DNA from: Muribaculaceae bacterium
GTDB lineage: Bacteria; Bacteroidota; Bacteroidia; Bacteroidales; Muribaculaceae
Assembly: GCA_017624155.1 (NCBI GenBank)
Contig: JAGANS010000036.1
Coordinates: forward strand, 62,001 to 126,000
Direction: 5' to 3'
DNA length: 64,000 bases
Shown here: positions 1 to 8,904 of the stretch, piece by piece
Position numbering within the stretch: the stretch's first letter is position 1
How the letters are laid out: each line of letters starts with the position of its first letter
The notes under the pieces: model-generated
Database searches by the model: none
The model's input: only the letters and a program-made list of their open reading frames with translations
Told to the model about the DNA's origin: nothing
Made by a program: the position numbers and the translations under genes

Positions 1-752
1 AGCCCCTGCTCTATTACCGCAACAACCTTGTCACACTCGTCAACCTGCTTGAACTGATGCCCGAATTCGGTGTGAAGGGCTTTGTATTCTCATCGTCGTG
101 CACCGTATACGGCGAGCCTGACGAAAATCCCGTCACCGAGCACAGCCCGCGCAAAGAGGCAACCTCGCCTTACGGAAACACCAAGCGCATATCCGAGGAT
201 ATAATCCGCGATACCGTGCACTCCGGCGCACCAATCGGCGCAATCATCCTGCGCTACTTCAATCCGGTAGGCGCACACCCCAGCGCACTCATAGGTGAGC
301 TGCCCAACGGCGTGCCTCAGAACCTTATCCCTTATCTTACTCAGACCGCAATCGGCATACGCAAGGAACTCAGCGTATTCGGCAACGACTACCCTACCCG
401 CGACGGATCGTGCATACGCGACTTCATCAATGTGGTAGACCTCGCCAAAGCGCATGTCATAGCTGTAAAGCGCCTCGTTGAGGACAAAACCGCCGAGCCT
501 GTGGAAATCTTCAACCTCGGCACAGGCGACGGTGTATCAGTGCTTGAGCTCATCAACACATTCGAGGAGGCCACCGGCGTGAAAGTTCCGTACAAAATCA
601 CCGGACGCCGCGAAGGCGACATCATTCAGGTATGGGCCGACCCGACACGTGCCAATACCGTATTGGGATGGAAGGCCGACACTCCGCTGGCCGACACGAT
701 GCGCTCGGCATGGAAATGGCAGCTTCACCTCCGTGAGAAAGGAATCATGTAA
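1..752 (+). CDS. galE: UDP-glucose 4-epimerase, 3' part (5' end outside window)
   Basis: The reading frame is open from base 3 to the TAA at 750-752, so the gene starts upstream of the window and about 250 C-terminal residues are present. GalE interconverts UDP-glucose and UDP-galactose in the cytoplasm using bound NAD. The visible part has the SDR catalytic motif YGNTK, preceded by the Ser-rich strand FSSSCTVYGEP, then the GalE signatures RYFNPVGAHPS, RDGSCIRDFI and VFNLG-like FNLGTGDG. The N-terminal GxxGxxG nucleotide-binding loop lies outside. The stop overlaps the next start by one base (TAATG), so the phosphatase that follows is probably translationally coupled. Family assignment is secure. 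Confidence 0.95.
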   Translation, partial: PLLYYRNNLVTLVNLLELMPEFGVKGFVFSSSCTVYGEPDENPVTEHSPRKEATSPYGNTKRISEDIIRDTVHSGAPIGAIILRYFNPVGAHPSALIGELPNGVPQNLIPYLTQTAIGIRKELSVFGNDYPTRDGSCIRDFINVVDLAKAHVIAVKRLVEDKTAEPVEIFNLGTGDGVSVLELINTFEEATGVKVPYKITGRREGDIIQVWADPTRANTVLGWKADTPLADTMRSAWKWQLHLREKGIM

Positions 753-2014
753 TGAGAAAGTGGTTAATAATCCTGCTGATCGCCGCGACATCAGTTCACG
801 GCGCGATTGCACAGGCCCGATTCGACGAGATTACAGCCACTCCGGGCAAAGCCGGCGGTGTATATTATGCATATCCTGTCACTGAATCGGCCAATACGCC
901 CCCACCGGCCGGCTTCGAGCCATTCTACATCAGCCATTACGGTCGCCACGGTTCGCGTTATCTGATCAGCGACAACGACTATGTCGCGCCGGCCAAGGTA
1001 CTTCACTGTGCCAAGGAGCACAATGCCCTCACTCCCCTCGGTCTTGATGTTCTCAACCGCCTTGACAGCGTATACACCGAGGCACGCGGCCGCGGCGGCG
1101 AGCTGTCGCCGCTCGGCTACCGTCAGCACAAGGCAATCGCGCAGCGAATGTATGACGCCTTCCCCCAGGTATTCGCCAAGGGAGCCCGTGTCGACGCCGC
1201 CTCGACTACCATCATGCGCTGCGCACATTCAATGTGGGCGTTCACAGAAGGGCTCAGAAACAATGCACCATGGCTTGAGATTCCGCGCGAATCGTCGGAA
1301 CGCAATATGTATTATCTCAACTACCACAGCCCTGAGTCGGGTCCGCTCACAGGTCATGACGGCCCGTATTACCAGACATGGCGCAAGTACAAAGCAGACC
1401 GCACTAACGCCGACCGGCTGGTATCATCACTGTTCTCCGATCCGACATACGTGGCCGAGTGGATCGATCCGCAGCAGCTCATGTGGCAGCTCTACTGGGT
1501 AACTGTCGGACAGCAGAATATCGAATCGACTCTCGACTTCACAGACCTGTTCACGCCGCAGGAACTATATGACCTGTGTACAGTCTTTAATTTCGAATTC
1601 TTCGGCCGTAACTCGTCCTACGCACCCGCCGGAGGCGCGTTTGTAAAGAATGCATCCAATCTTGTGCGCCATATCGTAGAGCAGGCCGACAGCTGTATAG
1701 CAAGCGGAGGACATGGCGCCACGCTGCGCTTCGGTCACGACGGCAATATCGTACCTCTTGCTGCACTTCTCGGCCTTAAAGGCTGTTACACTGATATAAC
1801 CGCTCCCGACAAACTTCCCGAGGGCTGGGCCGACTTTGAGGTATCACCGATGGCAGCCAATCTTCAGATCGTTTTCTTCCGCAACAAGAAAGGTGAGATT
1901 ATCGCCAAACTGATGCTCAACGAGCGTGAGACATCCATACCGGTAAAGACCGACATTTTTCCCTATTACCGATGGGAGGACCTGCGTCCCTACCTGCTTA
2001 GAATCTCTGAATGA
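752..2014 (+). CDS. Secreted histidine-type acid phosphatase
   Basis: 420 aa with an N-terminal signal peptide (hydrophobic LIILLIAATSVHGAIA, likely cleaved after ..AIA or AQA). The catalytic RHGSR motif is at residues 65-69 and the proton-donor HD pair at H329-D330 (FGHDGN), the two signatures of the branch-2 histidine phosphatase superfamily that includes phytase, glucose-1-phosphatase and MINPP. The nucleophile His is therefore H66. It should act in the periplasm or at the surface and release phosphate from organic phosphate esters; the exact substrate (inositol phosphates, sugar phosphates) cannot be read from sequence. It overlaps galE by one base and is followed by a perfect bidirectional terminator. 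Confidence 0.85.
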   Translation: MRKWLIILLIAATSVHGAIAQARFDEITATPGKAGGVYYAYPVTESANTPPPAGFEPFYISHYGRHGSRYLISDNDYVAPAKVLHCAKEHNALTPLGLDVLNRLDSVYTEARGRGGELSPLGYRQHKAIAQRMYDAFPQVFAKGARVDAASTTIMRCAHSMWAFTEGLRNNAPWLEIPRESSERNMYYLNYHSPESGPLTGHDGPYYQTWRKYKADRTNADRLVSSLFSDPTYVAEWIDPQQLMWQLYWVTVGQQNIESTLDFTDLFTPQELYDLCTVFNFEFFGRNSSYAPAGGAFVKNASNLVRHIVEQADSCIASGGHGATLRFGHDGNIVPLAALLGLKGCYTDITAPDKLPEGWADFEVSPMAANLQIVFFRNKKGEIIAKLMLNERETSIPVKTDIFPYYRWEDLRPYLLRISE

Positions 2015-2026
2015 CATATAATTGCC

Positions 2027-2078
2027 ATCCGAATAGAACAAGGCCCGGGGATGTCCCCGGGCCTTGTTCTATTCGGAT
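2027..2078. terminator. Bidirectional intrinsic terminator, perfect 25-bp palindrome
   Basis: Arms 2027-2051 and 2054-2078 are exact reverse complements with only two bases between them. The core is GC-rich (GGCCCGGGGA) and the flanks are AT-rich (AGAACAA/TTGTTCT), so each strand ends its stem with a T-rich run. It sits between convergent genes (histidine phosphatase on plus, lipoprotein on minus) and can serve both. Confidence 0.9.
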
Positions 2079-2093
2079 GTATGTTCTTTCATC

Positions 2094-3767
2094 TTATTCG
2101 GCATAAGCAACAACTGTATCGACAGCTACAGTGTCGGTGTCATAATCATCGTCGGCACCATATTTAGCCTCGCGTACCTCACGGCGCAGACGATTGTATG
2201 AATCATTGGATTCAGAGATGGTGACGAGAATGTTGGCCAGGCGTGCGAGTATACCGCCTGTAACATTGCCACCTGTAATCTCGAGGCGCAGTTCCGATTC
2301 AAAGTCGGGCATAATACTGATGCCACTCAGTTGGACATCGGCATCGATTCCAAGTTGCTCCATAAGCGGATTATCCGACGGAAGCTCGACAACGCCGGCA
2401 CTGATATAATCGGTAAAGGGGAATGCCTTGACAGCCTCATTGGTGTTGACACTGCTGACTGGTCGGTTGGAGATCACAAGTATATCATCGTCAGCCTCGA
2501 CATATATATCGCCGCCGGCCTGAGGAATGCTGATTGAGAAACCGTCGCCGCTGCCGCGCTGCACAGGTATTCCTGTCTGCTCGACAAACGATGCAAGATC
2601 CGAAACCATTGTTGCGGCCCTGCCCGATTTAGTCTCGACGACAAGAGTGAATGCCATCTGCTTCATCACATCTACGCCATAATCAAGCCGGGCTACCGAA
2701 CGCAGACCGTCGGTAAGGCCGAAGCCGAAAGCAACCGTGCCGTCGATATTCTCCAGATAATTGCGCACTACGCCCATACCGATACGATATGTGGCAGGCA
2801 TACCCGGCTGCGACCCGATTGCATCGGTTATCGCACCCCAGTCGACACCCTTGACAGCCATTGCACCGACAATGAATTCATCGGAGTGGAGATATGACAG
2901 AGCCTTGTTGCTTACCCGGGCGTCGAAATCGATCGAGCCCTTCAGCGACGAAAAGTCGACAGGCTTACCGTCTTCGCCAAGGAAGCGAAAACGCATCGTG
3001 GCAGCATCGTCACTCAGTTTGGTACGGGCACAGAAGGTTCCCTTGTACATGTCGGCAAGTTCTTCGGGCACACCTGCCTGTCGCAGTTCGCGGCGCAATT
3101 CGCGCGGCATGCGGAAAGCGATACCCAAAGCGCTGTCGTCACCAATGATATATTCGGCATAGGCCGTAGAAGCAAATGATGCCTGCGCAGCATCACCGAC
3201 AAGGCGCGAGATCATCTTTACGGGCTTGGAATCTCCCCGGCCGCTTACATCGGGCATGATAAAGGCATACTTGTCGCCAACGGCTATATAGCAGTATTCA
3301 TCGTAATCCGAATTATATGAGGATTCGTAAGTCCGTTTGGAATAGAACTTAAGGCCATCTTCATCGTCAGTCTCGTCAAAATCTTCGTCTTGGATTGCAT
3401 TTACAAATTTCTTTTTATCATCAAGAACGACGATTATTATCGGAGATGCTTTCTCGTAGTCGGTGACTGTTACAGCACACAGATCGAGGTCAATGCCGCT
3501 GTCGCGCAGAAAATCGAGCGCCTCGTCGAGCTGCCGCGATTCTTTGCCGCTGAGGCGGTCAGTGATATAGTCGGGGAGTGTGATCCGGCCATCCTCGACT
3601 GTACCGCCGGCCGAAGAAAATATTTTCTTGACATCGGCGAGCACCACCACATCGACCTGATCGGGAATCTGCTCAAGCAGCTTGCGCGACTTGGATGACT
3701 GCGAGCATGATGAGAACACCAGAAGCGCGCAGAGGAACCACAACAAGTGGACAAAATGATTTTTCAT
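2094..3767 (-). CDS. Large lipoprotein, DUF4836-like
   Basis: 557 aa. The N-terminus is a lipoprotein signal: basic start, hydrophobic core, lipobox LVFSSC with the modified cysteine at residue 21, then a Ser-rich linker. The mature protein is soluble and acidic, with a phrase shortly after the anchor (IPDQVDVVVLADVKKIF) that recalls the opening of Bacteroidota DUF4836 proteins, which are periplasmic or surface lipoproteins of unknown role. No catalytic motif is visible. The nearest minus-strand gene upstream is efp, but a strong hairpin lies between them and no TAnnTTTG element is obvious directly upstream, so it may depend on read-through from efp or on an unrecognised promoter. Family call is tentative. 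Confidence 0.6.
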   Translation of the reverse strand: MKNHFVHLLWFLCALLVFSSCSQSSKSRKLLEQIPDQVDVVVLADVKKIFSSAGGTVEDGRITLPDYITDRLSGKESRQLDEALDFLRDSGIDLDLCAVTVTDYEKASPIIIVVLDDKKKFVNAIQDEDFDETDDEDGLKFYSKRTYESSYNSDYDEYCYIAVGDKYAFIMPDVSGRGDSKPVKMISRLVGDAAQASFASTAYAEYIIGDDSALGIAFRMPRELRRELRQAGVPEELADMYKGTFCARTKLSDDAATMRFRFLGEDGKPVDFSSLKGSIDFDARVSNKALSYLHSDEFIVGAMAVKGVDWGAITDAIGSQPGMPATYRIGMGVVRNYLENIDGTVAFGFGLTDGLRSVARLDYGVDVMKQMAFTLVVETKSGRAATMVSDLASFVEQTGIPVQRGSGDGFSISIPQAGGDIYVEADDDILVISNRPVSSVNTNEAVKAFPFTDYISAGVVELPSDNPLMEQLGIDADVQLSGISIMPDFESELRLEITGGNVTGGILARLANILVTISESNDSYNRLRREVREAKYGADDDYDTDTVAVDTVVAYAE

Positions 3768-3800
3768 ATTTATTATAGTTAACGTTGTTTCAGAAAACGA

Positions 3801-3832
3801 TTACGGCCGCCGGAAAGTTCCGGCGGCCGTAA
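3801..3832 (-). terminator. Hairpin terminator downstream of efp
   Basis: Perfect 15-bp stem (3801-3815 with 3818-3832), GC-rich core GGCCGCCGG, two-base apex, followed on the minus strand by TCGTTTTCTG. It lies 24 bases after the efp stop codon and before the DUF4836-like gene. Confidence 0.8.
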
Positions 3833-3856
3833 TAGCGGATGTCGCGGTTAGCCGGC

Positions 3857-4423
3857 TTATGCCTTGATACGCTCCACATAGGAGCCGTCGCGGGTATCTA
3901 TGCGCACCTTGTCACCGATGTTGCAGAACAGGGGCACACGCACCTCGGCACCGGTCTCAACGGTAGCGGGCTTGAGGGTGTTTGTGGCAGTATCGCCCTT
4001 GATGCCGGGCTCGGTGTAGGTGATCTCGAGCACTACCGAAGTAGGCATTTCGCAGGTAAGGATGGTATCGGATGCAGCATGTACCATAGCCTCGCAGATA
4101 TCTCCTTCCTTAAGAAACTCCACGCCCTCGATGCTCTCGCCGGGGATAGCCACCTGCTCGAATGTCTCGGTATGCATGAAGTTGTAGCCCATGTCATCCT
4201 TATAGAGATACTGATAGGGGCGACGCTCGATGCGCACTTCATCAACCTTAACGCCCGAGTTCCAGGTCTTGTCGATGATGCGGCCCGTCTTTACATTGCG
4301 GAGCTTTGTACGGACAAAGGCCGGCCCTTTACCGGGCTTTACGTGGAGGAATTCTTTGATGAAGAAATACTGGCCGTCGATATCGAGGCACATACCGTTC
4401 TTGAAATCAGCTGTAGTTGCCAT
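3857..4423 (-). CDS. efp: Elongation factor P
   Basis: 188 aa, the normal EF-P length. EF-P binds ribosomes stalled on proline runs and stimulates peptide-bond formation. The N-terminal KOW-like domain carries the loop KPGKGPAF with Lys32 at the position that is modified (lysylated, rhamnosylated on Arg, etc.) in other bacteria; here a lysine is kept. The OB domains follow, with the C-terminal EF-P signature GAEVRVPLF and [13 protein letters not shown]. It is monocistronic by appearance: own promoter upstream, strong hairpin downstream. Assignment is secure. Confidence 0.97.
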   Translation of the reverse strand: MATTADFKNGMCLDIDGQYFFIKEFLHVKPGKGPAFVRTKLRNVKTGRIIDKTWNSGVKVDEVRIERRPYQYLYKDDMGYNFMHTETFEQVAIPGESIEGVEFLKEGDICEAMVHAASDTILTCEMPTSVVLEITYTEPGIKGDTATNTLKPATVETGAEVRVPLFCNIGDKVRIDTRDGSYVERIKA

Positions 4424-4504
4424 ATAAGTTATTTGGTTCCTTTTAATAGGTTTATTTATAGCGTATTATGCTTTATTATAATGTAGCTGGCAGTAATTAT
4501 TGTG

Positions 4505-4539
4505 CAAATTTACAAAAAATCCGCGACATAGCTGCCAAA
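4505..4539 (-). promoter_or_regulatory. Probable efp promoter
   Basis: On the minus strand TAAATTTG (4505-4512) matches the Bacteroidota -7 consensus TAnnTTTG, and TTTG at 4536-4539 could be the -33 element although the 23-base spacer is somewhat long. The spacer holds GCTATGTCGCG and ATTTTTTG, which recur in the same place upstream of the Crp-like gene. Confidence 0.55.
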
Positions 4540-4556
4540 AGGTAAGAAATATTTCG

Positions 4557-4564
4557 TATCTTTG
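4557..4564 (+). promoter_or_regulatory. -7 element for the 4589-15329 gene run
   Basis: TATCTTTG fits TAnnTTTG and lies 25 bases before the ATG at 4589, giving a short leader. No clear -33 TTTG is present at the expected distance. Confidence 0.5.
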
Positions 4565-4588
4565 CATGATAAATAAAGCACTGTAAGC

Positions 4589-7500
4589 ATGGACGAACAA
4601 GCCTTGAGCCGGGTGTATCTGAAAGATACGGCATTCGACAAGCTGATGCAGCGGCGCATCTTCAACGTGCTGCTTGTCGCCTCGCGCTACGACGCCTTCA
4701 TGATGGAGGAGGACGGACGCGTCGACGAGCAGCTGTATATGGAGTATGTGTCGCTCAATCTTAGTTCGCCTCCCCGCGTGCGCCGTGTGTCGAATACCGG
4801 GGCGGCCCTCGAGGCCATGCAGGCCAATCATTACGACCTTGTTATAGTGATGCCGGGCGTCGAGCTCACCGAGTGTATCGACGGGTGCCGCAGCATCAAG
4901 GATCTGTCACCGGCCACGCCTCTTGTGCTCCTCACTCCGTTTTCAAAAGAGGTTTCGCGACGACTGGCCAACGAGGATCTGTCGCAGATCGACTATGTGT
5001 TCTCATGGCTCGGCAACGTCGATCTGCTGCTGGCCATCATCAAGCTGCTCGAAGACAAGATGAACGCCGACGACATTACCGACGTGGGCGTGCAGATGAT
5101 AATGGTCGTCGAGGACTCGGTAAGATTCTACTCGTCGGTGCTCCCACATATTTATCGTTTCCTGCTGACACAGAGTCGTGAATTTTCCACGGAAGCGCTC
5201 AACGACCATGAGCGCATGTTGCGTATGCGCGGCCGCCCAAAGGTGATGCTCGCCCGCGACTATGAGGAAGCAGTTGCCCTTTACGAAAAATACGGCGACA
5301 ACATGCTCGGCGTGATATCCGACGTGTCTTTCGCCCGCGAAGGTACGAAGGATCCTAAAGCAGGTATCCGGCTGGCCAAATACCTGCGGAGCCACGACCC
5401 CTATCTGCCGCTCATCATAGAATCGAGCGAGGTGGACAATGCGGCCGACGTCCGCGAGATCGGCGGCGTGTTTCTCGACAAGAATTCCAAGAAACTGCCT
5501 GTCGACCTTGGCGAAGCGATAATGTCCAATTTCGGATTCGGCGACTTTATAATCCGCGACCCGGCTACCGGACGCGAAATTATGCGCCTTAAGGATCTGA
5601 AAGACTTACAGAAACGCATATACGACATACCCGACGACGCTCTTTACTTCCATGCGTCGCACAATGATATATCGCGCTGGCTGTATTCCCGAGCCATATT
5701 CCCGATAGCCGAGGTGATAAAGCGCCACCGCTTCCGCTGCCCCGATGAGGCTCCCGAGGCGCGCCAGCTCTTCTTCGACCTCATTGTCAAATACCGTAAG
5801 ATGAAAAACCGAGGCGTTGTGGCGGTATTTCTGCGCGACAGATTTGACCGCTACTCCAACTTTGCCCGTATCGGACAGGGTTCGCTTGGCGGCAAGGGCC
5901 GCGGCCTGGCTTTCATCGACTCGATCATCAAGATCAATCCTATTTGCGACAACTTTCACGGCGCCACGATATCCATACCGCGCACTGTTGTGCTATGTAC
6001 CGACATATTCGACGAGTTCATGGCCGACAACGATCTGTACCCCATAGCACTGAGCGACGCTTCAGATGAAGATATACTCAAGGCCTTCCTCGCGGCACGT
6101 CTGCCCTACCGCATACGCGGCGACCTCAACGCGCTCTTCGAGGTCGTTGATCGTCCGCTTGCCGTGCGCTCGTCGAGTCTGCTCGAAGATTCGCATTATC
6201 AGCCATTCGCAGGCATATACGCCACATATATGGTGCCGGCCGACGACGACCGGGCCGAACGCCTGCGGGTATTGTCCGATGCAGTAAAAGGCGTCTACGC
6301 ATCTGTATTCTACCGAGCGAGCAAGGCTTATATGACCGCAACTTCCAATATCATCGATCAGGAAAAAATGGCCGTGATAATCCAGGAAGTTGTTGGCGAG
6401 GATTACGACGGCTATTACTTCCCGAATTTCTCGGGCGTAGGCCGCTCGCTCAACTATTACCCGCTCGGCGACGAAAAGCCCGAGGACGGTGTAGCCGAAG
6501 TCGCAATAGGTCTTGGCAAGTACATAGTCGACGGCGGTGTGAGCCTGCGCTTCTCGCCGCGTCATCCCAACCATGTGTTGCAGACATCTACCCTCGACCT
6601 GGCACTGAAGCAGACTCAGACATCGCTATGTGCCCTGCCGATCGGTGACAAGGCATCCAGGGAGATGCTCACCACCGACGATTCGTTCAATATAGTGAGC
6701 AGGCCCATACAGGACTTTGCCGGCACCGACGCTCTTAAGTACCTTGTGTCTACATACAATGCAGCTGACGGCTGCCTTAACGACTATGACGGCGGTCGCG
6801 GCCGACGTGTAGTGACGTTTGCCAACGTGCTGCGCGATAATGTCTTTCCTTTGGCCAAGGCTATCGATTTCATGCTTCATCAGGGCCAAAACGCCATGCA
6901 ACGCCCTATCGAAATTGAATTTGCCGGCACAATCAGGCCCGATGCCGCGTATTCGCAGGAAAAAGGTCATATATACTGGCTGCAGATACGTCCTATAATC
7001 GACCGCAAGGAACTTGTCACCGACGCGATGATCGATGCCATTGACAGCCGACGTATAATATTGCGCAGTTCCACTGCCATAGGCAACGGCAGCGTGGAGG
7101 GCATCTCGGCAATAGTATATGTGCGGCCCGATGCCTTCGACTCGACGCACAACCGTTCGCTCGTCGAAGTGCTTGACCGCATCAACCGCAGTTTTCTGCA
7201 ACGCGGCGAGAATTATATCCTCATCGGCCCGGGCCGCTGGGGCTCATCCGACCCCGCCCTGGGCATACCCGTGCGCTGGGCCGACATATCAGCCACACGG
7301 CTTATCGTAGAGGCCTCGCTTGACAATTATCATGTGGAGCCCAGCCAGGGCACACATTTCTTCCATAATCTCACATCATTCGGAGTGGGATATTTCACAA
7401 TCGATTCATCATCAGTCGAGGCCTGCTACCGCAGCGATATCCTCGACCGTATGGAAGCCGATTACGATGACGGCCGCATACGTGTGGTTCGGTTCCCACA

Positions 7501-7594
7501 TTCTCTTACAATCGCTATCAACGGACGCCGTGGCGTAGGTATCGTAGCCTTGCCCGAAACTCCGTTGGATAAAACAACTGATTCTGGACTATGA
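4589..7594 (+). CDS. Receiver-domain / PPDK-N (PEP/pyruvate-binding ATP-grasp) fusion protein
   Basis: 1001 aa, cytoplasmic. Residues about 25-140 look like a degenerate response-regulator receiver (DLVIVMPG, no phosphoacceptor Asp). Residues about 165-320 form a second receiver with the acidic pocket VVED, a candidate phosphoacceptor D245 (ISDVSF) and Lys298 (FLDK). A conserved linker (HASHNDISRWL) follows. Residues about 425-805 match the N-terminal nucleotide-binding domain of pyruvate phosphate dikinase/PEP synthase: GGKGRG with K436, AVRSSSLLED with R527, and the closing strand LQIRP. The phosphohistidine swivel domain and the PEP-binding barrel are absent; instead there is a C-terminal part with GPGRWGS. 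It cannot be an ordinary PEP synthase; phosphotransfer or signalling is inferred. Its TGA overlaps the next start (ATGA). Confidence 0.8.
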   Translation: MDEQALSRVYLKDTAFDKLMQRRIFNVLLVASRYDAFMMEEDGRVDEQLYMEYVSLNLSSPPRVRRVSNTGAALEAMQANHYDLVIVMPGVELTECIDGCRSIKDLSPATPLVLLTPFSKEVSRRLANEDLSQIDYVFSWLGNVDLLLAIIKLLEDKMNADDITDVGVQMIMVVEDSVRFYSSVLPHIYRFLLTQSREFSTEALNDHERMLRMRGRPKVMLARDYEEAVALYEKYGDNMLGVISDVSFAREGTKDPKAGIRLAKYLRSHDPYLPLIIESSEVDNAADVREIGGVFLDKNSKKLPVDLGEAIMSNFGFGDFIIRDPATGREIMRLKDLKDLQKRIYDIPDDALYFHASHNDISRWLYSRAIFPIAEVIKRHRFRCPDEAPEARQLFFDLIVKYRKMKNRGVVAVFLRDRFDRYSNFARIGQGSLGGKGRGLAFIDSIIKINPICDNFHGATISIPRTVVLCTDIFDEFMADNDLYPIALSDASDEDILKAFLAARLPYRIRGDLNALFEVVDRPLAVRSSSLLEDSHYQPFAGIYATYMVPADDDRAERLRVLSDAVKGVYASVFYRASKAYMTATSNIIDQEKMAVIIQEVVGEDYDGYYFPNFSGVGRSLNYYPLGDEKPEDGVAEVAIGLGKYIVDGGVSLRFSPRHPNHVLQTSTLDLALKQTQTSLCALPIGDKASREMLTTDDSFNIVSRPIQDFAGTDALKYLVSTYNAADGCLNDYDGGRGRRVVTFANVLRDNVFPLAKAIDFMLHQGQNAMQRPIEIEFAGTIRPDAAYSQEKGHIYWLQIRPIIDRKELVTDAMIDAIDSRRIILRSSTAIGNGSVEGISAIVYVRPDAFDSTHNRSLVEVLDRINRSFLQRGENYILIGPGRWGSSDPALGIPVRWADISATRLIVEASLDNYHVEPSQGTHFFHNLTSFGVGYFTIDSSSVEACYRSDILDRMEADYDDGRIRVVRFPHSLTIAINGRRGVGIVALPETPLDKTTDSGL

Positions 7595-8886
7595 GCCTTT
7601 TCGCTTCACTCAAACGCGCATTCGGATTCGGACCCGACGACATATCGGCCGACGAAGATCTATATGCCGATACAGCCGTTGACAATACAACTGCAAAACC
7701 GGCCACCGACGCTCGCACTGCTGCGGCCGAAGTTCCCGATGCAGAGCCGATAAAGTTCGACCCCGCCATGCAGCTGGCAATGTTCGACCGCATTCTTGCC
7801 GTCTTTAACGAGGCCCTGCCCGATTTCCTCGCCCGCACAGGTGATCCCGAGGCGCGCCGCAAGTATTTGTACGACTCGCTCGACGCCGGCGTCAGGCAAT
7901 ATCTCGACAGCCTCTCGGTCAAAGCCGAGGAATACTGCGAGGCACAATGGAAAAGCAGGCAGGCCGGTATGGCGGCCGAAATGGAAGCCCTGCGGCTTCG
8001 CTCGGAAGAGATTGAAAAACAGTCGGGTGACATAAAACAGAAGCAGCTCAGTGCCGACCGTCAGAAGCGTGCCCTCACCGAACGTGTCCATGACCTGGAA
8101 TCGCAGCTGAGCCGTCTCGAGAGCGAACGTGAACAGTATGAACTCGAGAACCGCTCGCTCGTCAACCGCATAAAAGTCGCAAGCGTACAGCAGACCGACT
8201 ATGAGAAGGCCCAGGCCGACATCACAGCTATGCAGGCCGAAATAGCAAAGTTACGTTCCAATCCCGAGCAGGCTTTCGCCGAACAGGAAGAGGCATTGAA
8301 AAAGCAGATTGCCGAAATGGCCGACGGCATCGACTCACTCAAGGAGCAGCTGCGTGTCGCAAAAGACATGCACGATGACATGCGTCACCGCGTGGCCGAA
8401 CGTGACAAGACTATAACGCAACTCCAAAAGACAATAAGCGATACAGAAGAGATAGTAAAGCATGTAAGCGATCTCGACATGGCGCTGAGCCGGCGGGATG
8501 AAACGATTGCTGCCCAAAAAGACACCATCGAGGCTCTTGAGGACGAGGTTAAGGCCCTGAAAGCCACAATCACCGAGAACCTGCGGCTTCAGGCACGCCG
8601 CGAAAAAGAGCTCAAGGATGAGATAAAGGCTCTCAGACCACCTACAGTTGTGGCCGAGATGACCGTCGACTTCAATGCCGCTACCGAAGACGCTGCTCCG
8701 CGAATCTCGGAAGATGATCTTTCGGCCATCGAAGAAACTTTTGAGAGCGATGACTGGTTTACCAAGACACCGCCTCCCGAAACGCCGTCGATGCGGCCGG
8801 CCGAGTCGGACTCGGAATTCGGCTATAAAGCCCCTCGCCGCAAAGCACCGTCGCCCGAACACCCCGGACAACTGTCGTTATTCTGA
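7591..8886 (+). CDS. Coiled-coil protein with C-terminal clamp-binding-like QLSLF
   Basis: 431 aa, no signal peptide or membrane segment. Residues about 60-105 are a compact helical region, about 125-345 a long heptad-rich coiled coil (many Glu/Lys/Gln), and about 350-431 an acidic, Pro-rich disordered tail. The last five residues are QLSLF, the consensus form of the bacterial sliding-clamp (DnaN) binding pentapeptide. The four-base ATGA overlap with the receiver/PPDK-N gene suggests the two products act together. I recognise no family; function is unknown. The clamp link is inference from a five-residue motif at an exposed terminus. Confidence 0.7.
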   Translation: MSLFASLKRAFGFGPDDISADEDLYADTAVDNTTAKPATDARTAAAEVPDAEPIKFDPAMQLAMFDRILAVFNEALPDFLARTGDPEARRKYLYDSLDAGVRQYLDSLSVKAEEYCEAQWKSRQAGMAAEMEALRLRSEEIEKQSGDIKQKQLSADRQKRALTERVHDLESQLSRLESEREQYELENRSLVNRIKVASVQQTDYEKAQADITAMQAEIAKLRSNPEQAFAEQEEALKKQIAEMADGIDSLKEQLRVAKDMHDDMRHRVAERDKTITQLQKTISDTEEIVKHVSDLDMALSRRDETIAAQKDTIEALEDEVKALKATITENLRLQARREKELKDEIKALRPPTVVAEMTVDFNAATEDAAPRISEDDLSAIEETFESDDWFTKTPPPETPSMRPAESDSEFGYKAPRRKAPSPEHPGQLSLF

Positions 8887-8904
8887 ATTAGATTATTATA
8901 AAAA

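Noticed and set aside
3839..4486. Plus-strand 215-codon frame opposite efp
   Set aside because: It covers the efp gene and its promoter; EF-P is unmistakable on the other strand.
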